The notes below the pieces were generated by a model. The model was given only the letters and a program-made list of their open reading frames with translations, was not told the DNA's origin and did not search any database. From positions 1-12,905 of the forward strand of contig CAITZN010000731.1 in NCBI GenBank assembly GCA_903896915.1: DNA of 12,905 nt, written 5' to 3'. Shown piece by piece: positions 6,692 to 12,905 of this stretch (position 1 is the first letter of the stretch; each line of letters starts with the position of its first letter). Origin of the DNA: an uncultured bacterium (lineage in GTDB: Bacteria; Desulfobacterota; Desulfobulbia; Desulfobulbales; Desulfobulbaceae). A program made the translations under genes and the position numbers.

Positions 6692-8454
6692 CGCAAATTC
6701 CTTCCAGCATCACTGGTACCCAGCAATCCAGCAAGGCGATCAACGGCAAAGTCAATGCTAGGATCCTGGGACAGGGCTATTTCATAGTTGGCAATAGCCT
6801 GCTCCCTGTCACCAAGGTATTCCAAATTCAACGCCAAATTGGCGTAGTCGATAGCTGAGACGGGATTTAAAGCAACAGCACGTTGAAAATGATGGACGGC
6901 CCTGGCATAGCAGCCGGTCTTAAAGTAGCAGACACCCAGGGTGTTATGGATATCAGGCCGCTCTTCATCGCAGGAAAGCCCCAACTCGAGCGCGGCTATA
7001 GCTTCCTCGAACCGGCCGAGATCTCTCAGACAGCAGCCCTTGTAGGAATAGAGATAGGGCAGATCCTCTTGATGTGGACCACGAACAAGAGCATCGTTGA
7101 ATAGGACCAATGCCGACTCGACATCTCCCTGCTCAAAAAGATGGCGGCCCCGATAGAAATGTAGGTAGTACGCCTCCGGCAACAGATCCTGCATGGCTGA
7201 TAGGCGAGAACCCAAATGTTCTCCCTCAAGCATCCCGGCAGCTAATTTGGCAGCAAACAGACCGGCATTGCCACCCATGGCCCGTTCGCGGAAATGGGCA
7301 CCGGGGATGATGGTATAAATGGCCGGTATCTGCAATTCCGGATGGGTGGTATTCACCACCAACACCTCCATATTGATGCGTTTGAGGGCGGCTACACAGT
7401 TCTTGACCTCCTCAAAGATATCATCATCCTGGAGGTCTGCCAGCTCATCGAGGGCAACCGTCTGCCCGCTGTCAACCACATGGGCGACCTCAGCAAGACT
7501 CAGAGGCTTGGGCAACCCGCTGGCCACATAATTGGAACCAGAATTGAAATCACCGGCCAACTGGGCAACTTCGGTCAAGGCCCGGATCAAAGCTTTATTG
7601 GCATCGGGAGTGGTGCCGGCGGTATAGACGATTTCGCTCAGTTCAGGAAAGGTGGCAGGATCCCAGGCCAGAGCACCGATTGTAGGGATACCGGTATCCA
7701 GGGAAAAGTCGTTAAGATGTACCTGGATACCGTTCTTGTTGAATTTTTCCAGTAGCTCAAGGGCCACCGGATCACTGATCGAATCCGGGTCGATCTTCGG
7801 GGTGGCAAGTTGGTCGCGGGTGATGAGGGAGCAGACATGGCGCTCGATCACCTCGCTGATCCCCTGGATCACAGCCTCCTCATAGGTGTTTCCTGCTGAC
7901 GGGCCGTTGAACTCGTTGATGGCGTAAAACCAGGAGAACGGTACCAAAAACGGCGTATTGTCGGAGAGTCTAAGCGCCCAGGTCCACTGCATCGGCAGAC
8001 CGGACAACAGCTGACGGAGCGTTTCCAGTGCCAGGTCGACGTCATGGACCGAATGCAAAAGCGTCTCGATCGGCAGTACAGGATAACCTTGGGCCTCCAT
8101 GGCGTCATAATCGCCGGTCAAAAAGTTCTCCTCATCTCGCAGGAAACTGAAAAAACTGAACCGCTCGCCCAGCTCCATACAGGCGCTGGCCCGTGACTGT
8201 TCAGGTGTCGAGCCTTTACCCATCTGTTTCTTGTTACCGATGATCCGCTGGGCATCAACACCGCAGACGCTAAAATAGACGGGGATGTCAAGACGACCGT
8301 TATCGATGCGACGAATCTCCTCCAAAATATCGAGACGGGTTGCCCGGAGACGCTCCTGGAACCTGGCCACGGTTTCCTCAGGGGAACATGCCTTGTCCTG
8401 ATCATAGGTGTAGTGCTTAGGGCAGGACTGGAGGGTAATGATCTTTTTATTCAT
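6688..8454 (-). CDS. YcaO-domain protein with C-terminal TPR repeats
   Basis: The 588-residue product has a YcaO ATP-binding domain (about 60-415) and a C-terminal TPR array (about 430-567). YcaO enzymes use ATP to phosphorylate amide backbones, making azolines or thioamides in peptides. The ATP/Mg motifs are seen: KGSTPEQSRASACMELGERF (80-99), SAGNT...QGISEVIERHV (186-207; E201, E204) and RALTEV (291-296; E295). Three to four TPR units follow, for example YSYKGCCLRDLGRFEEAIAA (469-488) and HNTLGVCYFKTG (503-514). The Pro-rich C-terminus of azoline-forming YcaO proteins is absent. The architecture resembles E. coli YcaO, which is tied to RimO-dependent ribosomal S12 modification, more than RiPP cyclases. 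No TfuA, E1-like partner or clear precursor lies nearby. The start lacks a visible ribosome binding site. The substrate is unknown. Confidence 0.88.
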   Translation of the reverse strand: MNKKIITLQSCPKHYTYDQDKACSPEETVARFQERLRATRLDILEEIRRIDNGRLDIPVYFSVCGVDAQRIIGNKKQMGKGSTPEQSRASACMELGERFSFFSFLRDEENFLTGDYDAMEAQGYPVLPIETLLHSVHDVDLALETLRQLLSGLPMQWTWALRLSDNTPFLVPFSWFYAINEFNGPSAGNTYEEAVIQGISEVIERHVCSLITRDQLATPKIDPDSISDPVALELLEKFNKNGIQVHLNDFSLDTGIPTIGALAWDPATFPELSEIVYTAGTTPDANKALIRALTEVAQLAGDFNSGSNYVASGLPKPLSLAEVAHVVDSGQTVALDELADLQDDDIFEEVKNCVAALKRINMEVLVVNTTHPELQIPAIYTIIPGAHFRERAMGGNAGLFAAKLAAGMLEGEHLGSRLSAMQDLLPEAYYLHFYRGRHLFEQGDVESALVLFNDALVRGPHQEDLPYLYSYKGCCLRDLGRFEEAIAALELGLSCDEERPDIHNTLGVCYFKTGCYARAVHHFQRAVALNPVSAIDYANLALNLEYLGDREQAIANYEIALSQDPSIDFAVDRLAGLLGTSDAGRNLR

Positions 8455-8562
8455 GAAATATAGTAGTGAATGGTAATTAATTCAGCAGGAGGATGTCTCG
8501 TGCCTACGCACAGCAGACGCAATTCCCCAACCCATTTTTTTCTCTGTTTATCGAACTCTCGT

Positions 8563-9078
8563 TTATGCAAGGGTTGCAGAGATTCGAGAGAGTTTATCCC
8601 GCCAAGGTTCACCCCAGGGGTTCAGGATAAGCCACCGTGCCTCTTCCGCTTCGATCTGGATGTGTATTTCAAGCCGATCCGCAGGGGCTAACGATCCAAG
8701 GCGATCTGGCCATTCAACGATGGAAACCCCTTGCTGTTCGAAAAATTCCGGCAGTCCGGCCGCCTCTACATCTTCTTCATCATGAAGCCGGTACAAATCC
8801 ATATGGTACACTGGTAGACGGCCGCTGTATTCGTGGAGAAGGGCAAACGACGGGCTGGCGACATACTGCTCCGCACCGACTCCGAGAGCGTAAGCCAAAT
8901 ACTGGGTCAGGGTTGTCTTGCCCGCACCCAGTTCTCCCTGCAGAAAAATAACATCTCCTGGTTCAAGCACCCCGGCAAGGGCATCGGCAAGATCAACCAA
9001 TCCATCAGGGGAGAAGCAGGAAAACCCAAATTTCCCGTCTGTCCCTGGTATTGCCGTTACCCGGTCTGTATTGACCAT
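8563..9078 (-). CDS. tsaE: tRNA threonylcarbamoyladenosine (t6A) biosynthesis ATPase TsaE
   Basis: This 171-residue P-loop ATPase works with TsaB and TsaD to make t6A at position 37 of ANN-decoding tRNAs. Walker A is GELGAGKTT (48-56). The family motifs ASPSFALLHEY (74-84), YHMDLYRL (91-98) and VEWPDR (121-126) follow. I chose ATG 9078 because AAGG lies 6 bases before it and the length is close to the family norm of about 150-170. An in-frame GTG at 9132, 8 bases after AGAGG, is a real alternative and would add 18 residues. The gene follows rlmH after 66-120 bases. No tsaB or tsaD is in the window. Confidence 0.93.
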   Translation of the reverse strand: MVNTDRVTAIPGTDGKFGFSCFSPDGLVDLADALAGVLEPGDVIFLQGELGAGKTTLTQYLAYALGVGAEQYVASPSFALLHEYSGRLPVYHMDLYRLHDEEDVEAAGLPEFFEQQGVSIVEWPDRLGSLAPADRLEIHIQIEAEEARWLILNPWGEPWRDKLSRISATLA

Positions 9079-9198
9079 TTTGCGCCTTATCAATTCTATT
9101 TCGTCCCCCTGTGGCTTGAAGGCTCTCCCCACCTTGCTAACCTCTTGCAGTTACGAAAATATTGTACGGTGGATTTGCATGCACGGCAAGGCTGAAAA

Positions 9199-9666
9199 CT
9201 ATTTGTGATAGCGGTGTCCGGCTTTGATGGTGCAGGCCCGGTATAACTGTTCGACCAGAATCAGCCGAGTCATTTCATGAGTGAAAGTCAATCGGGAAAG
9301 CGACAGTACCATATCGGCCTGCTGCAATACCGAGCGATGCAGCCCCAGATGTCCGCCAATAAAAAAACAGACCGTGCCGACACTCTGATTTTCCCAAGCC
9401 GTCAGCAGGGCGGCGAGTTCTTCGGAGCTGGCGGATTGTCCTGTCGGATCGAGGGCAACCTTCAATCCGGCCACACCTCCATGTTCCAACAGCAGCACCG
9501 AATCGTTTAATTTAACTACCTCATCCGGTTGTTTAAGGCTATGCCGTTCCTTAAGTACAGGCATTTCAACCGTAGCAAACCGACCGAGTCGACTGGAATA
9601 ATCACGAATTCCATTCTCAAGGTAGGATTCTTTGGTTTTGCCGAGCAAAGGGATAAGGAATTTCAT
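9199..9666 (-). CDS. rlmH: 23S rRNA (pseudouridine1915-N3)-methyltransferase RlmH
   Basis: The 155-residue SPOUT methyltransferase should methylate pseudouridine 1915 in helix 69 of 23S rRNA, using SAM, on assembled 70S ribosomes. Length matches the family (about 155-159). Signatures: ALDPTGQSASSEELA (71-85), the knot motif FFIGGHLGLH (101-110) and LSLSRLTFTHEMTRLILVEQ (121-140), ending in GHRYHK. The usual ending is G-x-P-Y-H-K/R, so Arg replaces Pro. The ATG overlaps the stop of the upstream YkgJ-type gene as ATGA (9666-9663), which implies coupling. Confidence 0.95.
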   Translation of the reverse strand: MKFLIPLLGKTKESYLENGIRDYSSRLGRFATVEMPVLKERHSLKQPDEVVKLNDSVLLLEHGGVAGLKVALDPTGQSASSEELAALLTAWENQSVGTVCFFIGGHLGLHRSVLQQADMVLSLSRLTFTHEMTRLILVEQLYRACTIKAGHRYHK

Positions 9667-10097
9667 CCGCCGGTTTTATCGGAATCGGCTTGTTCTAACA
9701 GCGCCTGCAAGACATGACAGAACTGCTGGTAACTGACCCCCTGTTTAAAGCCAGGACAGGATTCGGTAATGGTACGATAATTATTTTCATCAGCCAACAT
9801 GCTCGGATGCAGCGGCCATTGCCGGCACCGCCAGGGACGACCTTCGTGGACGGTGCAACCAACACTCTTGTCGTAAAAAATACAATGGCCTTCCCGGGTC
9901 TGCATCTGTACCACCGAACCGGTGACGCGCCAGTATCTTTCCCTGGTTTCCTCTGGAGTCAGACCCAAGGTTTTGATCATCCTGTCCTGATCCCTCTGGT
10001 CAAGGGACACGGTGGTTTCCCCGTGACAACAGAAGCCACAGCAGGTGCATGCGAAGATGTCGGTAACGTAGCAAGTGGTCGTGTTTTTATTGGTCAT
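9663..10097 (-). CDS. YkgJ-family cysteine cluster protein
   Basis: The 144-residue product has the N-terminal cluster ACTCCGFCC (16-24; C17, C20, C23 in CxxCxxC spacing plus C19 and C24). Further cysteines at C72, C81, C91 and C114 lie in GHCIFYD, GCTVHEGRPWRCRQWPL and SCPG. These are the hallmarks of the YkgJ/UPF0153 family, thought to bind zinc or an iron-sulfur cluster. No specific function is established. No alternative in-frame start exists before the first cysteines, so ATG 10097 is nearly forced. It has no recognisable ribosome binding site: the bases before it are the T-rich tail of a terminator-like hairpin (10104-10136). It overlaps rlmH by four bases. Confidence 0.88.
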   Translation of the reverse strand: MTNKNTTTCYVTDIFACTCCGFCCHGETTVSLDQRDQDRMIKTLGLTPEETRERYWRVTGSVVQMQTREGHCIFYDKSVGCTVHEGRPWRCRQWPLHPSMLADENNYRTITESCPGFKQGVSYQQFCHVLQALLEQADSDKTGG

Positions 10098-10103
10098 GAT
10101 AAG

Positions 10104-10136
10104 AAAAAACGCCGATCCTCAGAGGGAATCGACGTT
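10104..10136 (-). terminator. Terminator-like hairpin between yqgE and the YkgJ-type gene
   Basis: On the minus strand AACGTCGAT pairs with ATCGGCGTT (nine pairs, one T-G). A two-base bulge, a three-pair CCT/AGG helix and a CTG loop follow, then six T residues (10104-10109). It suits an intrinsic terminator for yqgE, but its T run ends 6 bases before the YkgJ start codon, so it could instead act as a leader or attenuator. Confidence 0.65.
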
Positions 10137-10167
10137 ATAATGGAAGAATAGTTGAGGCGAACTGCAA

Positions 10168-10719
10168 TCAGGCATAGCCGATAATGTCGCCAAAAATCGA
10201 AATATCAATACCAAATTTGTGCGCCGCCATTTTCCACTTCAGCGCATCAGGGGTATCAAAAAGAACTTCAAGGTCCGCTGGAACAGTCAACCAGCCGTTA
10301 TCGACTAATTCACCTTCTAACTGGCCAGCACCCCAACCCGCATACCCCAGCATGAACAAAAATTTTTCAGGCCCATGCCCCTGGGAAATATCTTCAAGGA
10401 GGCGGGAATCGCGGCTCAGAAAAACGCCAGACTTCACTTCCACGGAATAACGATCATAGTTCTCCGTTGCATGGAGAATAAAACCGGCATCAATCTCAAC
10501 AGGCCCCCCCATGTAGACCGGAGGCAACGTGCCATCAGGAATAGCCAGGCAAGAGCCGTGCAAGATGTCCAGCAGGGTAATTTCCGGATTGGGATTATTG
10601 ATCACCAACCCCATAGCCCCCTCCTCATTATGGACACAGAGATATATAACCTGTTCCTGAAATCTCGGATCAGGCATCTGTGGTGTAGAAATGAGAAAAT
10701 GTCCTGCCAGGCTATCCAT
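10168..10719 (-). CDS. yqgE: YqgE/AlgH family protein (UPF0301)
   Basis: The 183-residue product matches the YqgE/AlgH family along its full length. It opens with SLAGHFLISTPQMPDPRFQE (3-22), followed by GAMGLVINNP, a VYMGGPVE segment and FMLGYAGWGAGQLEGEL. No catalytic function is established for the family. I chose ATG 10719 because AGGA sits about 6 bases upstream; an in-frame TTG at 10725 overlaps that spacing. A probable promoter lies at 10752-10781 and a hairpin follows the gene at 10104-10136, so it may be expressed alone. It diverges from the small gene at 10910. Confidence 0.93.
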   Translation of the reverse strand: MDSLAGHFLISTPQMPDPRFQEQVIYLCVHNEEGAMGLVINNPNPEITLLDILHGSCLAIPDGTLPPVYMGGPVEIDAGFILHATENYDRYSVEVKSGVFLSRDSRLLEDISQGHGPEKFLFMLGYAGWGAGQLEGELVDNGWLTVPADLEVLFDTPDALKWKMAAHKFGIDISIFGDIIGYA

Positions 10720-10751
10720 AGTCAATCCTGTCTGTGTGATCCTCTAATAAC

Positions 10752-10781
10752 AATTTATCACTTAAAAACATGAGCGGTCAA
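10752..10781 (-). promoter_or_regulatory. Candidate sigma70-type promoter for yqgE
   Basis: On the minus strand TTGACC (10781-10776) and TAAATT (10757-10752) are 18 bases apart and match 5/6 and 4/6 of the consensus. Transcription would start near 10745, about 26 bases before the ATG. Confidence 0.45.
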
Positions 10782-10826
10782 GACAGTTGTACCATTGGTA
10801 AACCGAATTTATAGAGCTGATCTTGG

Positions 10827-10855
10827 TTGCCGCTTTGTTGCCTCTGCGTTACACT
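10827..10855 (+). promoter_or_regulatory. Candidate sigma70-type promoter for the small gene at 10910
   Basis: TTGCCG (10827-10832) and TACACT (10850-10855) are separated by 17 bases, each matching 4/6 of the consensus. This would give a leader of about 48 bases. It is divergent from the yqgE promoter candidate. Confidence 0.35.
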
Positions 10856-10909
10856 TTAATCTCATCACCCTGAACAATCAACCGCTATGAAGGAAAAACA
10901 AGGAACGGT

Positions 10910-11101
10910 ATGAGCGACCAATCTCCACTGCATTGCAAATCGGCAAATCTCAAAAAAGCACTAGTATGGATGTCAGAAACTCTACAACTGTATCCTGAGA
11001 AGAAACGGCAGGCCGTCGTGCAGGAGGCGGAACTGCGCTTTGACCTTACCCCGCTGGAATGCGATTTTCTCGATAAACATTTTTCAGCTCCACTTCAATA
11101 A
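10910..11101 (+). CDS. Small protein of unknown function (63 residues)
   Basis: I do not recognise this protein. It is 63 residues, without signal peptide or membrane segment, and probably helical. Polar helices seem to cover residues 12-45 (LKKALVWMSETLQLYPEKKR, then a Glu/Arg-rich stretch), with a C-terminal FDLTPLECDFLDKHF (44-58). The single start ATG has AGGA 5 bases before it and a promoter candidate at 10827-10855, and codon use looks like its neighbours, so it is probably real. It stands alone on the + strand between yqgE and the sensor kinase, converging with the kinase gene. No terminator was seen in the 78 bases after it. Confidence 0.68.
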   Translation: MSDQSPLHCKSANLKKALVWMSETLQLYPEKKRQAVVQEAELRFDLTPLECDFLDKHFSAPLQ

Positions 11102-11179
11102 TCGATCAAGCTTGCTGCCGATCAACTATTTGCCAAGAATGGGAATTCAGCAGGGCCCGGATATGCTATTCAATCCTGG

Positions 11180-12905
11180 TCAGGCCTTCTGTTCGTAACG
11201 ATACACGGGCAGCAGGATGGTCACTGTTGTTCCCGTGCCCTGATCGCTCTCAAGTTCGATGGATCCGCCGTGATCGACGATAATTTTCTGTGAAATTGCC
11301 AGACCGATGCCAGTCCCCCCCTGCTTGGTGGTGAAATAGGGGTAAAAAACCTGAGGTAACAGTTCGGCGGAAATCCCGACACCGGTATCGTTGATCCGCA
11401 GGACAACGCTCTGGCCATCTTCCTTGTTGGCAAGGGCAACCGTCAGCCTGCCACCATGCTCCATGGCCTGCATGGCGTTGATCAAGACATTCATCATCAC
11501 CTGCTGCAACCGATCGACATCTCCCAAAACAGGCAACAGCTCCCCTTTGACCTCCAACGTTGTTTCGATATGATTATCGATAGCCTCAGTCTTAATCAAC
11601 TGCAAGCTCCGCTGTAGTAGAGCAGCGAGATCGATCCGCCCTAAACGTAGATCTGTGGGCCGAGTGAAGCTGAGCATTTCAGTGATGGTCCGGTTCATCC
11701 GTTCGGTTTCCTGGATGAGCAGATCCGCTGTATCCTGTTCCTTGCTGCCTGGTGTGAATTTATTTTTCAGAAGCAGGGCCAACCCCTTAATCGAACTGAG
11801 GGGATTTCGGACCTCATGGGCAACGCCGCCAGCCATCCGACCGATTGCCGCCAGCCGCTCATTTTCTCGCATCCGTTGTTCAAGCGACCTTATTTCAGTT
11901 ACATCCGTGATCAAGAGCACCTTACCCATATATTGCTGTTCACTATCCGTGATCAGAAGTGGATGACAGAGCAGTTCACAGCGCCGAACACCAAAGGCGA
12001 TGCGAATGTTCTGGTCTTGCGGCTGGGCTAAAATTCCAACGGTTTCCGCCTCGGTATCCTGAAAATAGACAGCCAGAGACTCAGGCAAGATTTCATGCGG
12101 CCTCTTGCCGGTAACTATCGTGTTCGGTATGCCGGTAAGTTGGGCAACGGCCTGGTTCCAGGTAGTAATCCGTCCGGCAGCATCCGTGGCAATGACGCCA
12201 ACCGGCAATTTGGCTATTAGGAGTGAGGTATAAGCCTGTATATCCTCAAGGGTTTTCTGAGAGATACGGAACCCCTGAACCAAAGACAGAGAAAACCACC
12301 CCCCTAGCCCAACCAAAAGCATGGCCAGGGACAGGATAAAGATTTGCCACCGCAACCTGCCAAGGGTGCGGTCGAACTCCCTCATGTCGAGTCCGGCGAG
12401 CACGAAATACTGCTCACCTTTAGGATTGCCATCCGGGAAAGATCGCAACATCGACCGTCTTTCCTCATTTCCACGCATAAAAAAGCCCCTCTGCCCTTCC
12501 CCTCGCTGGGGCCGCATGGGCATGGGCAAAAAAGAGGGAAAAGAAGGGGAAAACTGCCGAGCTGTCTCGAAAACACGTCCGAAGTCCTCGGTGTCTTTAA
12601 TACTATGCGTTATCTGGGGCTGATCATCGGTGTGATCTTGATCTTCCATAAACGTGGGCAGAGGCAGAGTACTACCAATACGGGCATGGTCACTGTGGGC
12701 AATGACTTGTCCCTTGGCATCGACCAACGATATAAAACGTAATTCCGGGTCTTCAGCCAGATGATCTATTACTCGTTGCACATGGACATTCCAAGGGTCG
12801 TTATTCGCGAAGTCCCTGCGCAGATCATTGATATAGGAAGCCCTGGAACCAGAATGCAGCACCCGCATCAAGGTGGCAGCCTTCTGCAGCATGGCATTGG
12901 TCATC
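11180..12905 (-). CDS. ZraS/NtrB-like sensor histidine kinase with PAS domain (5' end beyond window)
   Basis: At least 574 residues are visible and the frame may continue past the right edge. A periplasmic sensor region (to about 185) includes FISLVDAKGQVIAHSDHARIG-type residues (57-77) and a Pro/Met/Arg-rich stretch (about 119-160). A membrane helix follows (about 186-208), then a PAS domain (about 225-335; GVIATDAAGRITTWN). The HisKA domain has AHEVRNPLSSIKGLALLL with H363 as phosphoacceptor. The HATPase_c domain has N476 (LINAMQAM), D506 (INDTGVG) and GGTGIGLAIS (529-538). It should autophosphorylate and pass phosphate to a response regulator, which in this class is often a sigma54 activator. 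A first membrane helix is expected upstream, so ATG 12904 is probably internal. No regulator gene follows the stop; it may lie upstream outside the window. The signal is unknown. Confidence 0.92.
   Translation of the reverse strand, partial: MTNAMLQKAATLMRVLHSGSRASYINDLRRDFANNDPWNVHVQRVIDHLAEDPELRFISLVDAKGQVIAHSDHARIGSTLPLPTFMEDQDHTDDQPQITHSIKDTEDFGRVFETARQFSPSFPSFLPMPMRPQRGEGQRGFFMRGNEERRSMLRSFPDGNPKGEQYFVLAGLDMREFDRTLGRLRWQIFILSLAMLLVGLGGWFSLSLVQGFRISQKTLEDIQAYTSLLIAKLPVGVIATDAAGRITTWNQAVAQLTGIPNTIVTGKRPHEILPESLAVYFQDTEAETVGILAQPQDQNIRIAFGVRRCELLCHPLLITDSEQQYMGKVLLITDVTEIRSLEQRMRENERLAAIGRMAGGVAHEVRNPLSSIKGLALLLKNKFTPGSKEQDTADLLIQETERMNRTITEMLSFTRPTDLRLGRIDLAALLQRSLQLIKTEAIDNHIETTLEVKGELLPVLGDVDRLQQVMMNVLINAMQAMEHGGRLTVALANKEDGQSVVLRINDTGVGISAELLPQVFYPYFTTKQGGTGIGLAISQKIIVDHGGSIELESDQGTGTTVTILLPVYRYEQKA

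Noticed and set aside
8500..8691. Plus-strand ORF from GTG 8500 with a perfect AGGAGG seven bases upstream (63 residues)
   Set aside because: Most of it lies antisense to the conserved end of tsaE, its composition is low in hydrophobic core residues, and no family is recognised. The AGGAGG is probably chance.
10789..10801. Short inverted repeat TACCA-T-TGGTA between the divergent promoters
   Set aside because: Five-base arms are too short to call an operator without a second copy.

Overview
The window reads as chromosomal DNA of a Gram-negative, probably anaerobic bacterium. It carries lipopolysaccharide heptose genes (waaF, gmhB), a LemA lipoprotein, and a Tat-exported superoxide reductase of the kind found in anaerobes. 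The gene mix (superoxide reductase, TPR-bearing YcaO protein, YkgJ-type cysteine cluster protein, ZraS-like kinase) fits Desulfobacterota, perhaps Desulfobulbales. That placement is inferred from gene content and not proven. No mobile element, CRISPR array, tRNA or rRNA was seen, and no gap between genes exceeds 300 bases.

Left end, + strand (1-1790): a periplasmic superoxide reductase gene ends in a strong intrinsic terminator. A Si-type citrate synthase follows, with a second small hairpin just before its ribosome binding site. Citrate synthase converges on the long minus-strand block, with only 14 bases between the stop codons.

Minus-strand block, in transcription order from right to left: yqgE (10719-10168), a YkgJ-type protein (10097-9663), rlmH (9666-9199), tsaE (about 9078-8563), a YcaO-TPR protein (8454-6688), waaF (6691-5630), gmhB (5629-4970), lemA (4894-4307), a YgcG-type TPM protein (4291-3401), a second membrane TPM protein (3398-2708) and a glycerophosphodiester phosphodiesterase (2692-1805). 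ATGA overlaps (YkgJ gene/rlmH and ycaO/waaF), zero spacing (waaF/gmhB) and 2-15 base gaps (lemA to GDPD) suggest several translationally coupled units. Themes are ribosome and tRNA modification (rlmH, tsaE), LPS inner-core heptose (waaF, gmhB) and a LemA/TPM envelope cassette ending in a phosphodiesterase.

Right end: yqgE and a small unknown + strand gene (10910-11101) diverge from a 190-base region with a plausible promoter in each direction. A ZraS/NtrB-like sensor histidine kinase runs off the right edge.

The main anomalies are: (1) the second TPM gene is out of frame with its obvious start, and removing one T from a T9 run repairs it; (2) an orphan YcaO-TPR protein is coupled to waaF; (3) the exported superoxide reductase lacks the usual Glu-Lys-His signature; (4) a terminator-like hairpin sits directly against the YkgJ start codon.
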